From contig NZ_CP012850.1 in the NCBI RefSeq assembly GCF_000802205.1, positions 124,001-188,000 on the forward strand: a stretch of DNA of 64,000 nucleotides. The letters run 5' to 3'. The notes under the pieces are model-generated. The model made no database searches and had not been told where the DNA came from. It worked only from the letters and a program-made list of their open reading frames with translations. The DNA is from Candidatus Nitrosocosmicus oleophilus (lineage in GTDB: Archaea; Thermoproteota; Nitrososphaeria; Nitrososphaerales; Nitrososphaeraceae). Position numbers and translations under genes: made by a program. Shown here piece after piece: positions 57,211 to 64,000 of the stretch. Position 1 is the stretch's first letter. Every line of letters begins with the position of its first letter.

Positions 57211-57680
57211 ACTAATCAGATATTATTATATGATAGGAACAAACGTTGGAAATTAAAATACAAACCAAGTCGCTCTCGGTCGAGATTAAACTCCTATGGG
57301 CAGCAGGATTTGATAAATATCAAATGAATTAAGTTTACGTATTAATCTCTGTAAATGACGAAATAGGTTATGCAACATAATTATTTGTACTTCTAATCAC
57401 ACTAACCATTTAAATTGACTTTTGCAACTCTCATTCGAACACAATGGAGTGTTATTAAAATTATGAAAGAGATATGAGCTAGAACTTCCAGCTCCCTATT
57501 AGAGAAAAGTCTTACAACCTTTAGGTTCATTTTGACTTTTGAGTCTATTATTCAGATACTCTATTCAAGTCATTTTGGAAATTCATCACATTCTTTATAA
57601 GCGATTTTATAAATTTGATATTACATGGTAATCAAACCCAATAACATAAATATTAAATAATAGTACGTTATTGTAATCTT
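57211..57680. other. Spacer with a dispersed motif and a leaderless promoter
   Basis: Dispersed motif at 57283-57320; TATA-like AAATATTAAATAA near 57646 serves the 75-aa gene. Confidence 0.4.
57283..57320 (+). repeat. Dispersed intergenic motif, copy 8
   Basis: AGATTAAACTCCTATGGGCA then GCAGGATTTGATAAATAT; diverged from the consensus. Confidence 0.35.
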
Positions 57681-57908
57681 ATGCATAACATATACAAAAT
57701 TAGCTTGATAGCAATAACTATTCTCTCAGTAATTATAGCCTCAACAGCTATAGTGGCTGAATCATTCGCAGACCACCCTGCTTCAAAAAAATTAAATGAT
57801 CGCTCCAAAGCTTTAGATAAGGAAGCAGAACAGGCAAAAAAGGATGGTAACGACGTAAAGTCATTTGCAAAGAGTCTGACAGCTAAAAAATTGAGAGAGA
57901 AAGCCTAA
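57681..57908 (+). CDS. Small secreted lysine-rich protein
   Basis: 75 residues: signal peptide (LIAITILSVIIASTAIVAESFA) and a short mature helix, highly charged (ASKKLNDRSKALDKEAEQ, KSLTAKKLREKA). Function unknown; export and helical charge are all that can be seen. Confidence 0.6.
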   Translation: MHNIYKISLIAITILSVIIASTAIVAESFADHPASKKLNDRSKALDKEAEQAKKDGNDVKSFAKSLTAKKLREKA

Positions 57909-58226
57909 TTTTCCCTATCATCATATTTTTCTTTAAGACAAATACGATCTTCCATTGGTTCAAGTACAGCTGAATTAATAAATTTGAGTTCCAAAGTGGA
58001 TTATTTGGATCAAGATAGTTTTATATGGTTACAGACAGGCCCAAGTAGAACGAAGAATTTTTAGTTACCATACATATACTCTTATTATATCCCAATCAGT
58101 CATAAATTTGATATAATTATTATTTTCTTTTATTTCTGGTTTGAATGCGAGGAGTGCATAATCAACTGATGGAGTTTATGCTCATGCCATCTTCTTATAA
58201 GGTAGTAATTTTCAATACTATCTGTA
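57909..58226. other. Spacer without recognised content
   Basis: 318 bp, AT-rich; no gene seen. Confidence 0.35.
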
Positions 58227-58598
58227 ATGGTTAAAATGATGGATTTGGACCCAAATGTAAATATTAAAACACAGTTAGAGGAAGGCAATACCAACCCAGT
58301 GATCCTATTAAACAAATTCATTGTAAGACCCGAGGATATAGAAATATTTCTTAAAGTATTTGAGAACACTACTAAAATAATGAAACAACAACCCGGATTT
58401 ATATCAGCACAATTACATCAGGGTATTGCTGGAAGTCATACGTTCTTTAACTACGGAGTTTGGGAGTCTGCTGCACATTTTAAGCGGGCCTTTAATAGTC
58501 CTGAATTCCAAAAAGCCATGTATGAACTGCCAGAAGACACTGTGATGTCGCCTCATTTGTTTAAAAAGGTGGCAATATCTGACATATGTGTAGACTAG
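58227..58598 (+). CDS. Antibiotic biosynthesis monooxygenase (ABM) domain protein
   Basis: 123 residues with a dimeric alpha/beta-barrel ABM fold: VILLNKFIVRPEDIEIFLKV, KQQPGFISAQLHQ, FFNYGVWESAAHFKRAF. Members range from quinone monooxygenases to haem-degrading enzymes. No haem-degrading Asn/Trp pattern is obvious. The next gene (-) is convergent 26 bp away. Confidence 0.85.
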   Translation: MVKMMDLDPNVNIKTQLEEGNTNPVILLNKFIVRPEDIEIFLKVFENTTKIMKQQPGFISAQLHQGIAGSHTFFNYGVWESAAHFKRAFNSPEFQKAMYELPEDTVMSPHLFKKVAISDICVD

Positions 58599-58624
58599 AG
58601 GCATATTTTTTTAATTCGGAATTT

Positions 58625-59248
58625 TTACTTTGAAATTACAACAAAAAGTGCTTTGGGTAATGGATTTAATGTGCCCTGATAAACGGTTTCCCTAATGCTT
58701 TGTACTTTGAATCCATTATTCTCAAATGTTTTTTTTATCATATCATATGAAAATCTGTAAGGTCCAGTATCTCTCATTGGTTCTTTTTCGCTAAAGCACT
58801 TTAAGAATAATAACCCTCCATCTTTTAAAATTCGGTGTACTTCCTCTGTATATTTTAATCTTTTTTCTGGTGAAATTACGTGAAAACATCCCCTATCAAA
58901 AATAAAGTCAAATTCGTTACTACATAGATGAGAATTTATAATATCATCAACTATAAACTTGATTTTATTGTTCTTTTTGCTATTATAACGAAATGATGCT
59001 TTACGGATTGATGTAGGTGACAGATCAGATGCAGTAACATCAAAACCTCTTTCAAAAAGTTTTATTGCTTGTGTCCCGGGTCCAGTCCCAAGATCTAGGA
59101 AGGAGCCTTTTTTGATTTTCATTTTACTCAATTCCAATTCTAAATCAGGATCAAGAGATTCATTATACCACGGCATGGATTTTACCTCTTGGTTCTTATA
59201 TAGAGTTTCCCAGTCAGGAAATGACCTTGTATTTTCTGTCATAAACAA
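58625..59248 (-). CDS. Class I SAM-dependent methyltransferase
   Basis: 207 residues. SAM-binding motif I is SFLDLGTGPGTQAIKL (about 49-64); the acidic residue of motif II is in VTASDLSPTSI; motif post I/IV is FDFIFDRGCFHVI; motif VI is LKDGGLLFLKCFS. MPWYNESLDPDLE near the start is typical of thiopurine/tellurite-like methyltransferases that act on small molecules. Substrate unknown. Confidence 0.88.
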   Translation of the reverse strand: MFMTENTRSFPDWETLYKNQEVKSMPWYNESLDPDLELELSKMKIKKGSFLDLGTGPGTQAIKLFERGFDVTASDLSPTSIRKASFRYNSKKNNKIKFIVDDIINSHLCSNEFDFIFDRGCFHVISPEKRLKYTEEVHRILKDGGLLFLKCFSEKEPMRDTGPYRFSYDMIKKTFENNGFKVQSIRETVYQGTLNPLPKALFVVISK

Positions 59249-60759
59249 CTTCTATGTAACAGGGAATAATATTAACAAAGTCTTTCTTTGGGATATTATC
59301 TTTTAGTTTCTGAAGCCATTAGGACATTGACAATCATAAATTCAGAGAATCGAACTTGGGACCAAAATTCCCTGAACGATAAGATTGTTGTTGCATCTCT
59401 GATATAATATACTTCACAATGGGTTAAAAAAAGATGCAATTATGAAGTGGACTGGTAGAGGTCAAGGTCTCAGTGGTAGTGGGGTTCTAATGCAATGGGA
59501 TAATGAATGCGAAGATAGGTGTTAATGAAACCGCCAGTAGAGATACAAAAAAGGGTTAAAGTAAGGGTGCTACTTGAATCCTGAATCAAAGTCTCAGGCA
59601 TAGGTTCCACCAACAAAGGATTAATCTAAACAAAAATTTGTAGAATTTAAGTGGAATATATAATGGACATATCTAATTTATCAGGTATTCGGGTCATCAA
59701 GTATTCGGTGCATCTCACACCAGAGACACCATCTTTTCTATCTGATTTACTATAAGCCAATTTTTTGAATATGGCTCTAGTATTAAATTCTATTGTAAGA
59801 CGATTTTGAAACAATATCTGCTGCTAATTGGAAAGCTCAAATAGACATTAAATATCTCATTTTTGAATAAAAATGACCAGTATGGGGATTTTGTGACTAG
59901 GTGTAAAAGCAAATCTGGTCTTTAGGTGACTCTAAGGAGTTATTTGATGCAAAGTAAATTGCCCTACTAATAGAAATAAATCATCAAATGTGAATGGTCT
60001 TTTATATTAATTCATTGCATATTGTAGCATAACTGAAGGAGCGTCTTTTGACGATTGGGGGTTGTGATCACCATCCAGCACGTTATCTAAACTTTGAAGA
60101 ACTATGGGCTATTGTCTTTGAGTGGTAATGAGATTATTTGCTATAAATATCATAAAGACATCAAAACCATAAACCCATTAAACCTCCTACTTTCTCTGCC
60201 TCTTACTCGAATTAAACGCAAGCAGTGCTGAAGAAGTACTAATGGTTTGTAAAATCTTTTACTTTAGCTTTGGCTTTGGTGATGGTGCCAATGTATTGTG
60301 GTGTAGTGTGTGACAGAGTAAGTATAAGAATCAGGTGTTATTATACGTCCATCAAGACAATAATTTGCATCTGGTTTGCTTCCCCGTTCTATGGAGCAAC
60401 GAGGCTCTAGGACTTTCTTCGGCGGATGGGCCCTAGGCAATGGAGATGTTTCAATAATAACCCCCGACTAATGGATTTGGAAAATAAAATGTATCTATTC
60501 CTTTTCTGAATTGGTGATAGAGTGAGCTGTTTGAACATATCCCACTTCACCTCCACCAATTGGATAGCGAAATGCAAGTTGGGGCTAAAATCGATCCACC
60601 TGTAATCCATCCGATCTGACCATGCAAGTTTTGGTGGAAATACAAAAATTCACTCAGAAAGATGTGAATCACAGCACGGATGAAAGTCGTCCTCATCATG
60701 ATAATCAAGGTACTTGGAATATGCTTTTATTCAAAGCAAACAGATTTTACAATATTTAG
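59249..60759. other. 1.5-kb stretch without an intact gene
   Basis: Holds the dispersed motif at 59456-59500 and protein-like scraps on the minus strand near 60080-60150 (for example SLDNVLDGDHNPQSSKD, preceded in frame by a TAG), suggesting old decayed genes. A GC-richer patch near 60380-60450 was considered as an RNA and not accepted. Confidence 0.4.
59456..59500 (+). repeat. Dispersed intergenic motif, copy 9
   Basis: GTAGAGGTCAAGGTCTCAGT then GGTAGTGGGGTTCTAATGCA; shares the GGGGTTCTAAT core with copy 4. Confidence 0.4.
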
Positions 60760-61065
60760 TTATTGTCTAGGAGCATAAAATATTATAAAGGCGCCTATAA
60801 GAACTATAAAACCTCCAAATATTTCAAATCTGTCGGGTCTTTTTTTGTCTATTGTTAAACCCCAAATGATTGCCATAACAACAAATATTCTTCCGTAAGC
60901 AGCATATACCCTACCAAAATTTGATGGCTGAAGAGTTGGAATCACTCCATATACGAATAGTATAATACCTCCAACAAGTCCGATGTTTATTTTTTTTCTC
61001 TCCCTTAGCCATTGCCATACAAGATATCCCCCTCCTATTTCAGCAATTGCAGCAACCAAAAACAA
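60760..61065 (-). CDS. YnfA/UPF0060 family small membrane protein
   Basis: 101 residues and four TM helices: [55 protein letters not shown]. These are the conserved YnfA blocks; the family is related to small multidrug resistance-like transporters, transport role uncertain. The start shown is TTG; the open frame extends upstream (DLIFIISIFG) without an ATG, so the true N-terminus may be longer by 10-15 residues. A tandem paralogue directly upstream is a pseudogene. Confidence 0.85.
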   Translation of the reverse strand: MFLVAAIAEIGGGYLVWQWLRERKKINIGLVGGIILFVYGVIPTLQPSNFGRVYAAYGRIFVVMAIIWGLTIDKKRPDRFEIFGGFIVLIGAFIIFYAPRQ

Positions 61066-61099
61066 TCCAAAAATTGAAATGATAAAGATCAGGTCATAA

Positions 61100-61497
61100 T
61101 TATTCGGAAGTATTAATTCTAATTTTTTCTCCCTCTTTACGTGGATAGTAAAAAATAATGATGACGCCTATGCCAATAACAATAGTTCCAACTATATCAT
61201 AAATATCTGGGGCCACTTCTTCAAAGAGATAACCCTAGGCCAAAGCCATTATTATGAAAATTCCCCTGTATGCGGCATATGTTCGATGGAAATGAGTTTT
61301 TTGAAATGTAGGAATTATTCCATATAAAAACAAAACAAAACCACCTAATACTCCAAATATCCAACTATAGCTTTCCCTTAACCATAACCATACAAGGTAA
61401 CCGCCTCCTATCTCGCATATACCTGCAATAAAAAAGAAAAATAACGATATAAAAATGATAGAAAGTAAATCGGGTGGCAGAAGGATGGATTCATTTA
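61100..61497 (-). pseudogene. YnfA/UPF0060 paralogue with Trp codon changed to TAG
   Basis: A continuous frame gives [38 protein letters not shown] and IFIIMALA, then TAG at 61237-61235, then GYLFEEVAPDIYDIVG and the stop at 61102-61100. The intact neighbour reads VVMAIIWGLTIDKK here, so the stop replaces the conserved Trp (TGG to TAG). No ATG in this frame; the nearest ATG is out of frame by one base, a possible second lesion. Lies 16 bp after the DHFR-like gene in the same direction. Confidence 0.8.
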
Positions 61498-61513
61498 TTT
61501 GTATATGTTACTT

Positions 61514-62104
61514 TTAATTTTTCTTTACCTCATAATGAAGCAAAACCAGACCGCAGTCAAACACCTTTGATTCGATCAATGTAAGTTTTTGGATCTCTTT
61601 CAAGTCCCTAAAGATAGTCTTTCCGTTTCCAATTACAATAGGGACAACTAATAGATAAAATTCATCAATTAGCTTTTCTTTAATCAAGGAAGAATCGAAT
61701 GAGGCACCACCATAAACAAGTACGTCCTCCCCATCTTGGTTTTTTAACTTGTTGATTTCGTCTTTGAGATCACCTTTTGCAATTTCAGTATTTGGCCATT
61801 CTGATTTGTTTAATGTTTTCGTAAAAACAATCTTTGGAATCTCGATCATTTTTTTAGCGAATGTATTCCAAGGATCATCAGGTTTGTTCATCCTGCTAGA
61901 CCAATGTGAAATAAATTCATCGGCCATTTTTCGTCCCATGATAATGGTATCAACTGATTCTACTATATCATCAATATATTTCATACATTCATCATCACAA
62001 ATTAACCAGTCCATTTCATTGTTGGGGCCTGTTATACAACCATCTACAGAAATTTCCACCTGTAGTTTTAATTTTCTCATTTCATCATTATTACTGTTAT
62101 TCAT
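61514..62104 (-). CDS. Dihydrofolate-reductase/RibD C-terminal family protein, copy B
   Basis: 196 residues, close paralogue of the protein at 32926-33519: KLKLQVEISVDGCITGPNNE, TIIMGRKMADEFI, DVLVYGGASFDSSLI, VVPIVIGNGKTIF. NADPH-dependent reductase of unknown substrate. First gene of a probable operon with the two YnfA genes (one dead), which copy A does not have. Confidence 0.87.
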   Translation of the reverse strand: MNNSNNDEMRKLKLQVEISVDGCITGPNNEMDWLICDDECMKYIDDIVESVDTIIMGRKMADEFISHWSSRMNKPDDPWNTFAKKMIEIPKIVFTKTLNKSEWPNTEIAKGDLKDEINKLKNQDGEDVLVYGGASFDSSLIKEKLIDEFYLLVVPIVIGNGKTIFRDLKEIQKLTLIESKVFDCGLVLLHYEVKKN

Positions 62105-62160
62105 GCATGATTCTTCACCATTTTCATTTGGATGATCATACAGTCTCTTCTAATTAATTC

Positions 62161-62253
62161 AATTGATTCAAAAAGACATTCTTGCAAATAAGGATTAGTC
62201 ATAAGAAATAGAACATGCATATACCTAATAAGTATACAAGGGATCAAAAGTAT
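62161..62253. repeat. Duplicated upstream block of DHFR-like gene B
   Basis: Counterpart of 33576-33668, same 57-bp distance to the start codon. Confidence 0.7.
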
Positions 62254-62583
62254 ATTATAATTGTATAAAGCTCCTTAATTTTATTTATACACATTGTTAC
62301 CTTTTGATTTTCTTTTTTTGGTTTTCTAAATCCTAATATGTTGATATTACAAAATACATTGGATTTATAATCTCTACTTGACTAAATGGAAGCAATGCAA
62401 CCCTCACCTATCACTAAGTAATTTATTTCCGATTGTATACAGCCGTTGGGTTCAGGTTAGCTGTGGGTTCAGGTTCGCTGTGGTAGTAGAGTTCAACCAG
62501 CACTGAGAGAATATTTCAATCACAGTATCATTTCTTTATGGAGATTTCTTGTTTTCATGGGAATCATAAAATAATACAATTTT
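62254..62583. other. Spacer with a short tandem repeat
   Basis: TGGGTTCAGGTTAGCTG and TGGGTTCAGGTTCGCTG are tandem near 62447-62480. No gene. Confidence 0.4.
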
Positions 62584-63966
62584 CTAAACCCCATAAAGAA
62601 TATAAAAAGCCAAAAATAAATAATATACAGTAATATTTAGTACCGTTATTATGGACCCTATTTTGAAGAATTCTACAAATGAGAACACCTTCATTCCTCT
62701 AGATTCGGCAGTTTGCATTATGATGATATTACTTGCAGCTCCAAATATGGTAAGATTACCAGCAATAGTACTTGCTGACGCTAACATTAGCCAAGCAGAT
62801 ACATCATCTTTATCAAAGCCATGCTCAATCATGAAATGATTGTAGATAACGACAAAAGGTACATTGCTAAGTATTTGACTCATAGTTATGCTTACTACAG
62901 AAATAATTGCGTTATTACGAAGCATGTTATAAGTTTCATTATAAGTATTATCTAGGTTAAATGGGGGAAAATAATCCATTATACTGGGAATTAGTCCGGA
63001 TGTCCATAATGCGGACGTGAAAATGAACATACCAACAAAAAAGATCAAGACAGAATAATTTACATCTTTCAGTATACAAATTCTTTCTTTACATAATATG
63101 TATAATATAGCTGCACCAATAAGGGATATTATGCCAATATCAACATGAACCTCAAATAAAAGATGTGTTACCTCTGATAATATCATGGCTCCAATAGTAG
63201 ATAAGAAAACCAATACAGAAATTTTAGCAAATCTATTGGTAAATGAAAATTGGATTGGTTTTAACTTATTTGAAACTTCACAGTTATCTTGATTTTCATT
63301 ACTTAAATCCTTACTATCATTTTTTACATATAGCTCTTCTAAATGAGGAGATTTTGTAATCAAAGTCTTCTTATAATAAAGATGCAAAACTAAACCACTT
63401 AAAAATAGATTTATGATAGTAGGAGGTCCCAATATTGAAAGAAATGTCATAAAAGGTAAAGCCATACCGCTCTGACTAGCAATAAGTAGGTTTTGAGGAC
63501 TTCCAATGGGTGTCATCGTACTCCCAATATTTATCCCAATAGCGATAGAAATTAACACTATCGATGGTTTAATTTTTAATTGGTTTGAAATGGATATAGC
63601 AAAGGGGATTAAAAGAATGGCTGCGGTATCGTTTACCACGAAAGCTGCCAAAAAGCCTGACAAAAATACAATTACTATGATAATATGATTCGCCTTTTTG
63701 ATCCTAAGTAAGACTGTTCCAACTACGTAATTAAGTACACCAGATCTTTCGAGAGCAGAAGTAATACTAAACATTCCAAAAAGAAATATTATGACTTGAA
63801 AATTAATTGATTCTAAAGCAGATTCTATAGGAATTATTCCAAATCCTAAAACAAGAATAGATCCAATTGACATTATTATCCAGAATGGAAGATTGTTTAG
63901 TCTTATCCTTGCAATCAGCAGGAAGTAAACCAATAAAAAAATGCCTAATGTAATAATTTCATTCAA
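62584..63966 (-). CDS. ArsB/NhaD/SLC13-superfamily permease
   Basis: 460 residues, about 11-12 TM helices. FVVNDTAAILLIPFA and GSTMTPIGSPQNLLIA are the two re-entrant ion-transporter signatures, repeated in the second half as SNVPFVVIYNHF and AGNLTIFGAASNIIIMQ. Members export arsenite or exchange Na+/H+ or carry dicarboxylates; sequence alone does not separate these here, and no ars gene is adjacent. A hydrophilic Asn/Asp/Ser loop (about 208-235) splits the halves. The whole gene is inside the window, starting 34 bp from its end. Confidence 0.87.
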   Translation of the reverse strand: MNEIITLGIFLLVYFLLIARIRLNNLPFWIIMSIGSILVLGFGIIPIESALESINFQVIIFLFGMFSITSALERSGVLNYVVGTVLLRIKKANHIIIVIVFLSGFLAAFVVNDTAAILLIPFAISISNQLKIKPSIVLISIAIGINIGSTMTPIGSPQNLLIASQSGMALPFMTFLSILGPPTIINLFLSGLVLHLYYKKTLITKSPHLEELYVKNDSKDLSNENQDNCEVSNKLKPIQFSFTNRFAKISVLVFLSTIGAMILSEVTHLLFEVHVDIGIISLIGAAILYILCKERICILKDVNYSVLIFFVGMFIFTSALWTSGLIPSIMDYFPPFNLDNTYNETYNMLRNNAIISVVSITMSQILSNVPFVVIYNHFMIEHGFDKDDVSAWLMLASASTIAGNLTIFGAASNIIIMQTAESRGMKVFSFVEFFKIGSIITVLNITVYYLFLAFYILYGV

Positions 63967-64000
63967 ATCTGATGTACTTCCAAGTTATATCCATTTAATG

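Noticed and set aside
59340-59400. tRNA TPsiC-arm-like AATCGAACT on the minus strand
   Set aside because: The flanking stem does not pair and no acceptor or anticodon arm can be drawn.
60361-60450. Minus-strand GAAGAAAGTCC followed by GCTCCATAG, similar to the RNase P CR-I region
   Set aside because: No matching CR-V (ACAGAA-type) partner or paired P4 strand was found downstream, and surrounding GC content is only slightly raised.
1-64000. CRISPR arrays, rRNA genes and tRNA genes
   Set aside because: No regularly spaced repeat array, no rRNA-like segment and no complete tRNA fold was seen on either strand by eye.

Overview
The window looks like a piece of an ammonia-oxidising-archaeon-type (Nitrososphaerota/Thaumarchaeota) chromosome. 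It is AT-rich, with TATA boxes about 22-30 bp upstream of many start codons (often leaderless), TTG and GTG starts, a RadA/Rad51-like paralogue, a tandem Lrp/AsnC-type regulator, and many secreted or membrane proteins with Asn/Ser-rich sequence. Nitrososphaerales (Ca. Nitrosocosmicus-like) is my inference; there is no rRNA, amo or tRNA gene here to prove it. This is an accessory, low-synteny region: long gene-poor spacers, orphan enzymes, recently expanded repeat proteins, one IS5-type insertion sequence and at least six interrupted genes.

Layout. 0-2.5 kb: HxlR regulator and DHA2-type MFS exporter, with matching operator-like elements upstream of both. 2.8-6.6 kb: a two-gene operon of unknown large and small proteins (one with a Gly-Gly-Ser linker), then a GH5 glycosidase. 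7-10.3 kb: polymer-forming membrane protein, tandem Lrp regulator, SDR oxidoreductase. 11-13 kb: CPA2 antiporter and a Roadblock-like protein. 13.3-17.7 kb: extracytoplasmic thiol-redox cluster (cupin, DM13 protein, DipZ-type thioredoxin, CcdA, small membrane protein, ArsR-like wHTH). Four transcription units there carry the same tandem 11-bp promoter repeat, which I regard as the strongest regulatory signal in the window. 18-26 kb: a DUF7019-like protein, repeat-rich secreted proteins (one split by an in-frame TAG), a YVTN propeller with exact internal duplication, a GC-rich structured putative ncRNA at about 23.4-23.76 kb, and a BNR/Asp-box protein. 27-32 kb: HEAT protein, frameshifted SET gene, IS5-type element, frameshifted sensor protein, nonsense-interrupted nitroreductase. 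32-47.6 kb: VOC and DHFR-like proteins, patatin lipase, HtrA-like protease with an altered triad, SdhA-like flavoprotein, ricin-type lectin, degraded NmrA gene, PPOX protein, WtpA/ModA-like binding protein and a cupredoxin-like protein lacking copper ligands. 48.5-55 kb: overlapping gene pair with a degenerate RadA paralogue, S9 peptidase, unknown proteins. 56-64 kb: secreted hydrolase, ABM protein, methyltransferase, a 1.5-kb gene-poor stretch, YnfA plus a YnfA pseudogene, a second DHFR-like paralogue, and an ArsB/NhaD-type permease.

How genes may work together. CcdA would pass electrons across the membrane to the DipZ-like thioredoxin; the DM13 and cupin proteins share its promoter element and so probably its regulon. 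The HxlR protein probably controls the MFS exporter. The two DHFR-like genes are a duplication that includes about 90 bp of upstream DNA. A family of about 45-bp intergenic motifs recurs at nine or more places and is not explained by any gene.
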